This document shows, one piece after another, positions 16,270 to 24,577 of a DNA stretch of 64,000 nucleotides; the first letter of the stretch is position 1; each line of letters begins with the position of its first letter. Source of the stretch: Bog-473 sp963783965 (GTDB lineage Bacteria > Actinomycetota > Acidimicrobiia > Acidimicrobiales > RAAP-2). The DNA lies in assembly GCA_963783965.1 (NCBI GenBank), contig CAWAPQ010000003.1, positions 434,001-498,000 of the forward strand, written 5' to 3'. The notes below the pieces were generated by a model. It saw only the letters and a program-made list of their open reading frames with translations. It did not search any database and was not told the DNA's origin. The translations under genes were made by a program, and so were the position numbers.

Positions 16270-17739
16270 GTGCTCGCCTCAGTCGCCTCCGCCACGCTGA
16301 GCGGTGCCGTCGGCCGCCCCGTCTCGGTCGAGGTCCACGTCTCCAACGGATTGCCCGGCTTCACCATCGTCGGCCTGCCCGACGCCGCCGTGCGCGAGTC
16401 GCGTGACCGCGTCCGGGCCGCCGTCCTCTCGTCCGGTCTGCCCTGGCCGCTGCGCCGGGTCACCGTCAACTTGGCGCCCTCTGGCATCCGAAAGGGGGGC
16501 GCGGGCCTCGACCTGCCGATCGCCGTCGGCCTGCTCGTCGCCACGGGTGAGCTGGCCCCGGGTTGCACCGAGGGCCTGGCCTTCTGCGGGGAGCTGGGGC
16601 TGAACGGGTCGTTGCGCCACGTCCCCGGCATGATCGCCCTGGCCGACGCAACCACCCCGCTCGGGCTGGTGGTGCCGCTGGGTGACGTGCGGGAGGCCGC
16701 TCTCGTTCGCGGCAGCGACGTGCACGGAGCGGCGACCCTAGGCGATCTGGCCCGCGTGCTGCGTGGCCAGGCGGACTGGCCCGACCCGCCGGCACCGTCC
16801 CCCTCGGCCGATCACGGGGCACACGGCGTCCCCGACCTGGCCGACGTGCGCGGCCAGGCCGTCGGTCGGCGGGCGCTCGAGGTCGCGGCCGCCGGGCGTC
16901 ACCACCTCCTGATGGTCGGACCGCCCGGGTCGGGCAAGACCATGCTGGCCGAGCGCCTGGCGGGACTGCTCCCGCCGCTCACCTCCGAGGAGGCGCTCGC
17001 GGTGACCCGCGTGCACTCGGCCGCCGGTTGCGCCCTGCCCGATGGCGCCCTGTTCGACCGACCGCCCTTCCGCGCGCCGCACCACCAGGCCTCCGTCGTC
17101 TCGCTGGTCGGCGGCGGGAGCTGGTCGCTCCGGCCGGGCGAGATTTCATTGGCAACCCACGGCATCCTGTTCCTCGACGAGCTCGGCGAGTTCCCGGTCG
17201 CCGCGCTCGAGGCGTTGCGCCAGCCGCTCGAGGAAGGGGTCATCCGGGTGAGCCGCGCCGGCGGCACCGTGACCTTCCCGGCGGCCTTCCTGCTTGTCGC
17301 CGCCATGAACCCCTGCCCCTGCGGGGAAGGGGTGTACGAGGGAGCCTGCAGCTGCAGCGCGGCCACCCGCGCTCGGTACCGGCGCCGTATCTCCGCGCCA
17401 CTCCTGGACCGTTTCGACCTGGTCGTGCCGCTCAGCCGTCCCGACCCTGACCAACTGCTCTCCGGGGAGCCGGGCGAATCCTCAGCGGCGGTCGCCCGTC
17501 GCGTCGCCGCCGCTCGTGCCGTGGTCACCGAGCGGGAGAGGGAGCTCGACCTGGCTCCCGACGCCGCCGACCTTCTCGCCTCCAAGCTGCGCGCCGGAGG
17601 CCTGAGCGCCCGTGGGCTGCACAAGGTCACGCGCGTCGCCCGCACGGTGGCCGCGCTCGCGGGTGCCGACGCAGTGTCGTTCGGCCACGCCGCAGAAGCC
17701 TTGTCGCTGCGGGCGGGACGCGCCGTGGTGGTGCCATGA
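16270..17739 (+). CDS. yifB: YifB/ComM-family Mg-chelatase-like AAA ATPase
   Basis: The 489-residue protein starts at GTG 16270 (VLASVASATLSGAVG). The N-terminal ChlI-like subdomain has LPGFTIVGLPDAAVRESRDR, Walker A is GPPGSGKT near residue 217, Walker B is ILFLDELGEF, and the C-terminal Mg_chelatase_C domain follows NPCPCGE. In competent bacteria the homologue ComM is a hexameric helicase that promotes branch migration during integration of transformed DNA. It overlaps dprA by 4 bp, so the two are co-translated, which fits a DNA uptake/recombination role. A truncated duplicate lies at 10516-10921. Confidence 0.93.
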   Translation: MLASVASATLSGAVGRPVSVEVHVSNGLPGFTIVGLPDAAVRESRDRVRAAVLSSGLPWPLRRVTVNLAPSGIRKGGAGLDLPIAVGLLVATGELAPGCTEGLAFCGELGLNGSLRHVPGMIALADATTPLGLVVPLGDVREAALVRGSDVHGAATLGDLARVLRGQADWPDPPAPSPSADHGAHGVPDLADVRGQAVGRRALEVAAAGRHHLLMVGPPGSGKTMLAERLAGLLPPLTSEEALAVTRVHSAAGCALPDGALFDRPPFRAPHHQASVVSLVGGGSWSLRPGEISLATHGILFLDELGEFPVAALEALRQPLEEGVIRVSRAGGTVTFPAAFLLVAAMNPCPCGEGVYEGACSCSAATRARYRRRISAPLLDRFDLVVPLSRPDPDQLLSGEPGESSAAVARRVAAARAVVTERERELDLAPDAADLLASKLRAGGLSARGLHKVTRVARTVAALAGADAVSFGHAAEALSLRAGRAVVVP

Positions 17740-18824
17740 GTTCGGACCTCCCACAGGAGGCGTTCGCCGCCGCCCTGGCCTCCCTGCCCTCCATGGGGCC
17801 CGCCCGCCTGCGCACGCTGCTCGCCGCGGACCCGCCGTCAGTGGCGTGGGAGCGGGCCGCCCCGGCAGCGGGGGCGTCCGAGCATGAGGTCGAGGGTGTC
17901 TGGCGACGCCACTCCTCGTTGGGGATCCACGTTCTCCTGGCCGGACAGCCGTCCTATCCGGCGCGCCTGGCCGACGACCCGAAGGCTCCCGCGGTCCTGT
18001 TCTGCCTGGGAGACCCGTCGGCGCTGGCCGATGGCCCGACCGTGGCGCTGGTGGGGACGCGCGCGCCGACCCGCTACGGCATCGGCGTCGCGGCGCAGTT
18101 CGGCGCCGACCTGGCGGCGGCGGGTGTCGGCGTGGTGTCGGGTCTGGCCCTCGGCATCGACGGTGCGGCGCACGAGGGCGCCTGTGGCGCCGGCGCACCG
18201 CCCATCGCTGTGGTGGCGGGCGGCCTCGACCACGTCTATCCGCGCCGGCACGAGCGGCTGTGGGAGCGGATCGCCGCCGCGGGTGTCATCGTGTCCGAGT
18301 CCCCGGCCGGGGTGCCCACGGAGAAGTGGCGCTTCCCCGTCCGCAACCGTCTCCTTGCTGCGCTGAGCGATGTGGTGGTCGTGGTGGAGAGCCGCCACCA
18401 CGGAGGCTCGCGGCACACGGTCGACGCGGCCATGGATCGAGGAGTCCCCGTTGGGGCGGTACCCGGCTCCATCCGCAGCGCCACGTCCGAGGGCACCAAC
18501 GCGCTCCTGGCCGATGGCGCGTTCCCGGTCTGCTCGACCGGCGACATCCTCGTCTCCCTGGCCCTGCTCGGGGCTGCGGTGGTTGTCCCGCCGGAGGCCG
18601 CCTTGCCCGCCTCGCCGGCGCCCGCCTCGCCGGCGCCCGCCACGCCGGCGCCCTCCCCGGGCCCGGACCGCCCCGTCTACGACGCCCTCGGTGCCGATCC
18701 GGCCTCCCTCGACGAGCTGGCCCGGTCGACGGGCCTGCCGCTGGCCGAGCTGTGTGGGGGACTGGAGCGGCTCGCCCGGGCCGGGCTGGCCCGGGGCGCC
18801 GGGGGATGGTGGGAGCGAGCCTGA
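17736..18824 (+). CDS. dprA: DNA-processing protein DprA (Smf)
   Basis: The protein has 362 residues and its ATG overlaps the yifB stop as ATGA. The Rossmann-like core shows LVGTRAPTRYG, VVSGLALGIDGAAHEGA, VVAGGLDHVYPRRH, and the conserved SESPAG and FPVRNR blocks. DprA binds incoming single-stranded DNA and loads RecA. A Pro/Ala linker encoded by a 15-bp tandem repeat leads to a C-terminal winged-helix domain (VYDALGADPASLDELARSTG). The pair with yifB suggests a natural-transformation or recombination unit. No ComEA/ComEC genes are in the window. Confidence 0.95.
   Translation: MSSDLPQEAFAAALASLPSMGPARLRTLLAADPPSVAWERAAPAAGASEHEVEGVWRRHSSLGIHVLLAGQPSYPARLADDPKAPAVLFCLGDPSALADGPTVALVGTRAPTRYGIGVAAQFGADLAAAGVGVVSGLALGIDGAAHEGACGAGAPPIAVVAGGLDHVYPRRHERLWERIAAAGVIVSESPAGVPTEKWRFPVRNRLLAALSDVVVVVESRHHGGSRHTVDAAMDRGVPVGAVPGSIRSATSEGTNALLADGAFPVCSTGDILVSLALLGAAVVVPPEAALPASPAPASPAPATPAPSPGPDRPVYDALGADPASLDELARSTGLPLAELCGGLERLARAGLARGAGGWWERA
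18606..18650 (+). repeat. 15-bp tandem repeat inside dprA
   Basis: Three units of CCCGCCTCGCCGGCG (third with one change) encode the Pro-Ala-Ser-Pro-Ala linker between the DprA core and its winged helix. The unit is a multiple of three, so length changes would keep the frame. Confidence 0.85.
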
Positions 18825-18840
18825 GATCCTGGTGACCGGC

Positions 18841-18887
18841 CCTCCGGACCCCCGGGGCGACACGGGGGGCCCGAACCTGTCCGGAGG
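18841..18887. terminator. Strong two-level hairpin after dprA
   Basis: CCTCCGGAC (18841-18849) pairs perfectly with GTCCGGAGG (18879-18887), and inside it CCCCG (18850-18854) pairs with CGGGG (18863-18867). It follows the dprA stop by 16 bp. No T-run follows, as is usual for high-GC Actinobacteria. It probably separates the yifB-dprA transcript from the next gene. Confidence 0.5.
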
Positions 18888-18899
18888 CCTCCGGCGCCC

Positions 18900-18905
18900 T
18901 ATCCT
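18900..18905 (+). promoter_or_regulatory. -10-like TATCCT, probable leaderless start of the LLM-like gene
   Basis: The box ends 8 nt before ATG 18914, and no ribosome binding site lies between. Confidence 0.45.
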
Positions 18906-18913
18906 GCCTCGCC

Positions 18914-19447
18914 ATGAACGGACGGTTCCTCCAGGGCGCTGACGTGGCCGGACTGCGGTCCGAGGCCACGCACGCGGCTGAGCAGGGTGCGGTCGCCGTC
19001 TTCCTGAGCCAAGGGCCCGTGGGCGACCCCATCGTGCTGGCGGCCGGGCTCAGCTCATCGGTTCCCGGCGTGCTGCTGGGGGTCCGAATGGAGCTGGGCC
19101 CCAGCGAGCGTCATCCGGCCGTGCTCGCCCGTGACGTGACCAGTTTGGACCTCGTCTGCGGAGGTCGGAGCGTGCTCTGTTTCGCCCCGCCGTTCGACGA
19201 AGCGCTGGCGGAGGCCGTCCTGCTCTGCCGGGCCTTGTGGCGTGCCGGGGAGCTCGACAGCCGGGGCCCCCACTTCCCGGTGCGGGCGGCGACCAACCGC
19301 GCCCGTCCGGCAGGGGACCAGAGCCCGCTGATCGCCTTCGACCTCACCGCGGGCGACGAGCTGCCCGCCACGGTGGCCGGCGCCGCCGACCTTTTGCTGC
19401 GCGCTGCTGCCGATGCCCCTGATGTCTGCCGGTTGGAGTGGGTGTGA
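18914..19447 (+). CDS. Short luciferase-like (LLM-fold) protein
   Basis: The 177-residue protein contains ERHPAVLARDVTSLDLVCGG followed by RSVLCFAPPF. That stretch resembles the RHPxxLAxxxxTLDxLSGGR-hydrophobic block of F420/FMN luciferase-like monooxygenases. It is only half the usual length, and much of the TIM barrel and cofactor site is missing, so it may be a degenerate or regulatory relative. A TATCCT box 8 nt upstream of the ATG suggests a leaderless transcript. Its end overlaps the start of the acyltransferase gene. Confidence 0.5.
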   Translation: MNGRFLQGADVAGLRSEATHAAEQGAVAVFLSQGPVGDPIVLAAGLSSSVPGVLLGVRMELGPSERHPAVLARDVTSLDLVCGGRSVLCFAPPFDEALAEAVLLCRALWRAGELDSRGPHFPVRAATNRARPAGDQSPLIAFDLTAGDELPATVAGAADLLLRAAADAPDVCRLEWV

Positions 19448-21573
19448 CGGACGCCACCCTGGTGCATGAGCCGATCGGCACCAGTTCGGCCACGACCGCG
19501 GTCACGGGTCGGCATCTCCCCGCCCTCAACGGGCTCCGCGGCGTGGCGGTCATCGGCGTGGTGGCGTACCACCTGCAGGTCGGGTGGGCCAAGGGCGGGT
19601 ATCTCGGGGTCGACCTCTTCTTCGTCCTCTCCGGCTTCCTGATCACGACGCTCTTGCTGGAGGAGTGGGTCGGGACGGGACGCGTCAACCTGGCCGCCTT
19701 CTGGGGGCGCCGGGCCAAGCGCCTGTTGCCGGCGCTGTTCCTCGTCGTGGCCGCGCTCGCGCTCTACCTCGTCTGCAACGCCCTCTTCGGCGGCCCAGGC
19801 GCCAACGGCCTGATCGACCTCTCCGGATTGCGGGGCGACGCCATCGCCACGCTGCTCTACGTGAACAACTGGCATCTGATTTTCGCCCACCAGTCCTACT
19901 TCGCCCAGTTCTCCACGCCCTCGCCGTTGCAGCACACCTGGTCGCTGGCGATTGAGGAGCAGTTCTACCTCGTGTGGCCCCTCCTGCTCCTGGTGCTCCT
20001 GCGCTACGGGCGTCGCATCTGGCGCCGTGTCGGCGTGACGGTCACCGTGACCCTCGGCGTGGGCTCCTCGGTCTTGATGGCGGTGCTGTTCCATCCCGGA
20101 GTCGACCCCTCGCGCATCTACTACGGGACCGACACCCGGCTGTTCGACCTCATGGCCGGGGCGACAATCGCCTTCCTGGCGGCCTCGCGCCAGCAGCCGG
20201 GCGCACCGTCGCGCCGGACCCTCCACTGGGTGGGTCCGGCGGCGGCAGTGGGGCTCGGCGTGTTCTGGGTGTTCGCCGGCACGTCCGGTGGCCTGCCCAC
20301 GAACTTCATGTTCGAAGGTGGGTTCCTGCTCTGCGCCGCGCTGGCCGCACTGGTCGTGGCGGACGCGCGCCTGGTCGAGCCCGGACGCTTCGCCCGTGGC
20401 CTGGCCTGGAGGCCGCTGCACTTCGTCGGCACCATTTCCTACGGCGTCTATCTCTGGCACTGGCCGGTGATCGTCTACATCAACGGTGCCCGAACCGGGC
20501 TGTCGGCCTGGCCTTTGAACCTCCTGCGCATTGCGGTCACGCTCGCCGTGTCGACGGCGAGCTACTACCTGGTCGAGCGGCCGATCCGCTTGGCCAAACT
20601 GCGCGGCGGCCTCCGCCTGTGGCTCGGCCCGGTCGCCGGGGTCGTGACCGCCGTCGTCATTGTGGTGGCCACCATCCCCGCCGTGGCCGATCCGACCAAG
20701 GTCGCCAGCACCACGCACCTCGCGTCCTCGGGCTCCGTGCAGTCGGTGCCCGGAGCCGGGGGGTACGCGGGCCAGCAGCCGATCCGTCTGGCGCCGGCGC
20801 CATCGGCCGCCGATCCGCTCCGCGTCATGATCCTGGGTGACTCCGTCATGCACGACGCTTCCTACGGCATCGCGGCATCACTGCAGGCCACGGGCGAGGC
20901 CACGGTGGCCACCCGGACCATCGACGGCTTCGGGCTGACCACGGCGACCAGTTGGCCCACCTCGGTGCCCAACCTCATCCGCTCGACCCGGGCCCAGCTG
21001 ATCGTCGCCTCATGGAGCTGGGACCAGTACGGTCCGACCACGCCCAACGCGCTGCACCAGCCGGTCCAGTACACCGATCTGCTGCGCCGCGCCGTGGCCA
21101 CCATGCTGGCGCCGGGGGACGGCGTGGAGGGCGTGATCTTCACCCAGTTCCCCCTGTCGGGCGATCTCAACGCCGCCAACCCCGCCAACACGGCGAGCTA
21201 CAACAAGGAGCGCCGGGCGGGCCTCGTCGCCTGGAACAACATCGCCGAGAAGATGACCAAGCTGTTCCCGGGCCGGGTCATGTACTTCCCGTTGGCCGAC
21301 TCCATCCTCTTGCACGGGACGTATTCCGCCTGGCTTCCGCCGGAGGGCGATCCGCACGCACCGAACAGCGCGTGGACACGCGTGCGCAAGCTCGACAACG
21401 TGCACCTGTGCCCTGAGGGCAGCGCCCGCTACGCCGCCGCGCTGCTGGCCGACCTGACGTCGGTGTTCCAGCTGACTCCCGCCGACCACAACTGGTCCCA
21501 GGGGGCATGGACCTCCGACCCGGACTTCAACGATCCGCCCGGTGCCTGCCCGGACGACCATCCGCCGGGCTAG
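19438..21573 (+). CDS. Membrane acyltransferase-3 with C-terminal SGNH domain
   Basis: The protein has 711 residues with a GTG start at 19438 (a second GTG at 19444), overlapping the preceding gene. The N-terminal 400 residues form an OafA/YrhL-type acyltransferase-3 domain of about ten membrane helices, with LNGLRGVAVIGVVAYH carrying the catalytic His. From about residue 455 an extracytoplasmic SGNH hydrolase-like domain follows, with GDSVMHDASYG (Ser block) and DNVHLCPEGSARYA (Asp-His block). Such fusions O-acetylate cell-surface glycans. The exact substrate is unknown. Confidence 0.88.
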   Translation: MGVTDATLVHEPIGTSSATTAVTGRHLPALNGLRGVAVIGVVAYHLQVGWAKGGYLGVDLFFVLSGFLITTLLLEEWVGTGRVNLAAFWGRRAKRLLPALFLVVAALALYLVCNALFGGPGANGLIDLSGLRGDAIATLLYVNNWHLIFAHQSYFAQFSTPSPLQHTWSLAIEEQFYLVWPLLLLVLLRYGRRIWRRVGVTVTVTLGVGSSVLMAVLFHPGVDPSRIYYGTDTRLFDLMAGATIAFLAASRQQPGAPSRRTLHWVGPAAAVGLGVFWVFAGTSGGLPTNFMFEGGFLLCAALAALVVADARLVEPGRFARGLAWRPLHFVGTISYGVYLWHWPVIVYINGARTGLSAWPLNLLRIAVTLAVSTASYYLVERPIRLAKLRGGLRLWLGPVAGVVTAVVIVVATIPAVADPTKVASTTHLASSGSVQSVPGAGGYAGQQPIRLAPAPSAADPLRVMILGDSVMHDASYGIAASLQATGEATVATRTIDGFGLTTATSWPTSVPNLIRSTRAQLIVASWSWDQYGPTTPNALHQPVQYTDLLRRAVATMLAPGDGVEGVIFTQFPLSGDLNAANPANTASYNKERRAGLVAWNNIAEKMTKLFPGRVMYFPLADSILLHGTYSAWLPPEGDPHAPNSAWTRVRKLDNVHLCPEGSARYAAALLADLTSVFQLTPADHNWSQGAWTSDPDFNDPPGACPDDHPPG

Positions 21574-21603
21574 CTAGCTGTCCCAGTCGTCACCAACCGA
21601 GGG

Positions 21604-22041
21604 CTAGGAGCAGACCGAACTGCTGATGGTGCGCTTCGCCGTCGCCGCCGAATTCGCGCTGGCCCAGTTGGACCCGATGTTGGCCACCACCTCGTACCAG
21701 TAGCTGCCGGTGGCGAGCGCGGCGCTGGTCCACGACGTGGTCGTCACCGTCATCTGCAGGGTGTAGGTCCCGGTCGCCGTCGTGTTCGACTGGTAGACCC
21801 CGTAGCCCGAGGCGTGCGTGATGGCAGCCCAGGTGACCGTGACCTTCTTGCCGCTGGTCGGCGTGGCGCAGGCGGACGTCGCCGTCGGTGCGGCCGGCAG
21901 GGCCTGGGCCTTCGCTTCCCCGGAGTTCACCGTGGCGACCTTGACGGTCCAGTTCGCCGCCGCCCAGGCCGTCCCCGTCGAGAGGGTGAGGCTCAGGAGC
22001 GCTGCGAGGCCGGCAACGACGAGAGGAGCCCCACGTCGCAT
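21604..22041 (-). CDS. Small exported protein with fibronectin-III-like domain
   Basis: Taking ATG 22039-22041 as start gives MRRGAPLVVAGLAALLSLTL, a clear signal peptide cleaved near WAAA, and 145 residues in total. The mature part opens ANWTVKVATVNSGEAKAQA. It then has a single Fn3-like beta-sandwich (KKVTVTWAAITHASGYGVYQ, later SYWYEVVANIGSNWASA). The opening block is shared with the next gene, so the two are paralogues. Translation may be controlled: the start codon lies in the loop of a strong hairpin that also traps the ribosome binding site. Function unknown; likely a surface or pilin-like component. Confidence 0.7.
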   Translation of the reverse strand: MRRGAPLVVAGLAALLSLTLSTGTAWAAANWTVKVATVNSGEAKAQALPAAPTATSACATPTSGKKVTVTWAAITHASGYGVYQSNTTATGTYTLQMTVTTTSWTSAALATGSYWYEVVANIGSNWASANSAATAKRTISSSVCS

Positions 22042-22061
22042 GCGTGGGCTCCCCTCGTCGT
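22016..22061 (-). promoter_or_regulatory. Translation-initiation hairpin sequestering a Shine-Dalgarno and start codon
   Basis: In the minus-strand mRNA, the arm encoded by 22043-22061 pairs with that encoded by 22016-22035 in a roughly 19-bp stem, with one G-U pair and one bulged base. The 7-nt loop (22036-22042) contains the AUG of the gene at 21604-22041. Its GAGGGGAG ribosome binding site is buried in the stem. As drawn, translation should be blocked unless the hairpin melts or is bound. Confidence 0.6.
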
Positions 22062-22095
22062 CGTTGCTCGGTTCCCTCCGGGGCAAGGAGGAGGA

Positions 22096-22725
22096 CTAGC
22101 TGGTCCAGCCGCTGGTGGCCGGGCTCGTCGTCGACGTGGCTGCGCCACCGGTCGCCGTGATGCCGGTCAGTGCGGGCATGGAGAAGAAGGTGTTGGCACA
22201 GGCCGCCGGTGAGGTCGCCGACATGAGGGCGTCGTTGGTCAGCGTCACCACGAGCGGATTATTGGCCGCTCCGCTGGCGCCCACGGTGAGGCCACCCGGA
22301 ATTGTGTGCGAGCTGCCGCTGGTCGCCGTGGCGAAGTTCCAGGTGACGCCACTGGTCGTGGTGCTACACCCGGTCTGGGCGGTGGTGAGCGCGCTCGTCG
22401 TGAAGCCACCCGCCTGGGTGGTGTTCGTCGGGAGGTTCACCGCAGAGATGGTCACGGGGTAGGAGTTCGGGTTGGCGATGGTCACGACGACGTCGCCGGT
22501 GCTGCCCGGGAACAGCACATTGCCCGGGGCGGGCGAGGCCACGGCGGTGATGCTCAGGTTGGCAATGGTGGCGGACTGACCCTCACCGGACGAGCCGCTG
22601 TTCAGGCCCACGACCCAGTTGGTCGCGGCGTAGGCCCCGGCGGCCACGAGGAGGCTCCCGCACACGGCCGACACGATCTTCATCCGGCTCGACCATCGGG
22701 TGGCCTTGATATGCCTTCCCTCCAC
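22096..22725 (-). CDS. Exported protein, paralogue of the downstream Fn3-like protein
   Basis: The protein has 209 residues from GTG 22725; a shorter start at ATG 22683 (MKIVSAVCGSLLVAAGAYAA) is possible. Either way a signal peptide or N-terminal anchor is present. The mature part begins TNWVVGLNSGSSGEGQSA, related to ANWTVKVATVNSGEAKAQA of the next gene, and then forms a DUF11/CARDB-like beta domain (GDVVVTIANPNSYPVTISAV) with one Cys pair. It precedes its paralogue by 54 bp and both probably form one surface-protein operon, divergent from the histidine kinase. Function unknown. Confidence 0.65.
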   Translation of the reverse strand: MEGRHIKATRWSSRMKIVSAVCGSLLVAAGAYAATNWVVGLNSGSSGEGQSATIANLSITAVASPAPGNVLFPGSTGDVVVTIANPNSYPVTISAVNLPTNTTQAGGFTTSALTTAQTGCSTTTSGVTWNFATATSGSSHTIPGGLTVGASGAANNPLVVTLTNDALMSATSPAACANTFFSMPALTGITATGGAATSTTSPATSGWTS

Positions 22726-22964
22726 GATCTCCGTCCCTTCTCCGTCTCCAGGGACGGCGTCGTACTTGCGTGATCAATGGAAGTTCGGAGGTGTTGGGAG
22801 GTCTCTGAAGGAACGTTGAGGCATTTGGACACTTGCCGGAAACCGCCACCCGGCGAGCCCGGGCGCGAGGTTGTCCACAGGGCGGGCGCCGTTCTGCTGC
22901 GCCGCAGGTCCGAAAGGGTTTTTCCACGCCGAAAGAGGCTCAGCCCGGGTCCGAATTGCGCCGA

Positions 22965-22970
22965 TACCGT
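22965..22970 (+). promoter_or_regulatory. -10-like TACCGT before the histidine kinase
   Basis: The box ends 5 nt before ATG 22976. GAGGG directly touching the ATG is too close to serve as a ribosome binding site. Confidence 0.4.
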
Positions 22971-22975
22971 GAGGG

Positions 22976-24577
22976 ATGCCTCCCCCCGATCTTCGTCACC
23001 GCCTGACCAGCTACCTGCCCTTCGTCGTGGTGGCGGTGGCGGGACAGCTCAGCGTCGGCTGGCCGCCGGGGCCGACGGATTCCGGGGCCTTTCTCATCAG
23101 CACCCTGCTGCTGGTGGTGATCGTCGTGCTCATCTTCATTCGCCGGGGCATGCCGCCCCGGACCTTCATCGTCGGAGCGGCGCTCTACATGGCGTCGGTG
23201 GCCCTGCTCATGGTGGCCTCGGGCGGCATGGGCTCCGGGCTCGGTGTGCTGCTGTTCATGCCGCTCGTCGGCGTGGCCCTCTACGGCAAGCGCTGGGAAT
23301 CGGCCGTCTGCGTCGTCTTCCTCGTGTCGGCCATCCTGGCCACCCAGATCGAGTCGTCGCCGGGGTCCATCGACACGACGACGTTGCTGCGCCGAGGGAT
23401 CCTGGTCGGCGCATTCGGCGCCATGCTGTCCGTCGCCATCCAGCTCTTGCGAGCCCGCCTCGTCGAGTCGAACGCGCACACCGAACAGCTGCTCCGACAC
23501 GAGGAGGCGCTCAACGCGGCCGTCCGTCAGTTGGTGCAGCTCTCGGAGCCGCCGCAGATCACGGCCCTCGGCGCACAGCTCGCCATGGGCATCGTGGCGC
23601 CGCGCGGGTCGGAGGTCCTGCGGGCATCGTACTTCCTGATTGAGGACGGCCTGGTGGTCGTGGGCGCGCAGTTCGACGATGCGGGGACGCACGTCGGGGG
23701 TTCGTGGCCGGTCGCGGAACATCCGGGACTGCGGGACGCCGTGGCGACGCGGCGAGCGTTCACCGCGCCGCTCGACCCCGACCTCGCGGGTCCGCTGCTC
23801 CGAGCGGTCATCGACGCCTCGGGGATCACCTACGGCGCCTGGGTCCCCGTCTGCCCGGACGGGGAGTTGCACGGCGTCCTTGCCATCGCCACCGGAGGCG
23901 CCTCCATTCCGACGGAGTGCGTCGAGCGCTGCGTCGCCCTCGGCCACTTTCTCGAACTGGCACTCTCCAATTGGTCCGCCCACCGCCGGTTGGAGGAGCA
24001 GGCCACGGTGGAGGAGCGCCGGCGGATCGCCCGCGAGCTGCACGACGGCCTGGCCCACGAGCTGGCGTTCATCGCCAGCAAGACCCGCGGTGCCGCGTCA
24101 GGCGCCGCGACGTCGCACGACGCCCGCGCCCTAGCCGGTGCGGCGGACCGGGCTCTGGACGAGGCCCGGCGCGCCATCACCGTGCTCTCCGTCTCGCAGC
24201 CGCAGTCGCTCGATGCCGCCATCTCCCAGACCGTGGAGGACCTCGGGTCCCGCCTCGGCGTGGCCTGGGACCTCCAGTTGGCCGACGATGTCGAGGTGCC
24301 CGGTGACGTCACCGAGAACCTGCTGCGTATCGTGCGCGAAGCCATCACCAATGCGGCCTGTCACGGCGCCTCGGAGCACGTCCGGGTCCGCCTCGAGCGC
24401 GCCGAACGGCTCCGGCTCGTGATTGAGGACGACGGCTGCGGGTTCGACCCGGAGGGCCAGGGCGCCGCCGGGGGCTTCGGGCTGCAGAGCATGCAGGAGC
24501 GAGCGGCCTCGGTGGGTGGCGTGCTGAGCGTCGACTCCGTGCCCAAGCAGGGCACGCGCGTCGCGGTGGCTTTCTGA
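22976..24577 (+). CDS. Membrane sensor histidine kinase (HisKA_3/NarL type) with GAF-like domain
   Basis: The protein has 533 residues. Five or so membrane helices occupy residues 10-160, and a GAF-like sensory region lies at about 190-330. A HisKA_3 dimerisation helix with the phospho-acceptor His356 in RRIARELHDGLAHEL follows, then an HATPase_c domain (LRIVREAITNAACHG, IEDDGCGFD, GFGLQSMQERA). It overlaps the response regulator gene by 1 bp, and the pair is certainly one two-component system. The signal is unknown. The divergent surface-protein genes are possible targets. A TACCGT box 5 nt upstream of ATG suggests a leaderless mRNA. Confidence 0.92.
   Translation: MPPPDLRHRLTSYLPFVVVAVAGQLSVGWPPGPTDSGAFLISTLLLVVIVVLIFIRRGMPPRTFIVGAALYMASVALLMVASGGMGSGLGVLLFMPLVGVALYGKRWESAVCVVFLVSAILATQIESSPGSIDTTTLLRRGILVGAFGAMLSVAIQLLRARLVESNAHTEQLLRHEEALNAAVRQLVQLSEPPQITALGAQLAMGIVAPRGSEVLRASYFLIEDGLVVVGAQFDDAGTHVGGSWPVAEHPGLRDAVATRRAFTAPLDPDLAGPLLRAVIDASGITYGAWVPVCPDGELHGVLAIATGGASIPTECVERCVALGHFLELALSNWSAHRRLEEQATVEERRRIARELHDGLAHELAFIASKTRGAASGAATSHDARALAGAADRALDEARRAITVLSVSQPQSLDAAISQTVEDLGSRLGVAWDLQLADDVEVPGDVTENLLRIVREAITNAACHGASEHVRVRLERAERLRLVIEDDGCGFDPEGQGAAGGFGLQSMQERAASVGGVLSVDSVPKQGTRVAVAF

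Noticed and set aside
19111..20853. 580-codon minus-strand open frame opposite the acyltransferase gene
   Set aside because: High-GC third positions keep antisense frames open. The translation is low-complexity and the plus strand encodes a recognised membrane enzyme.
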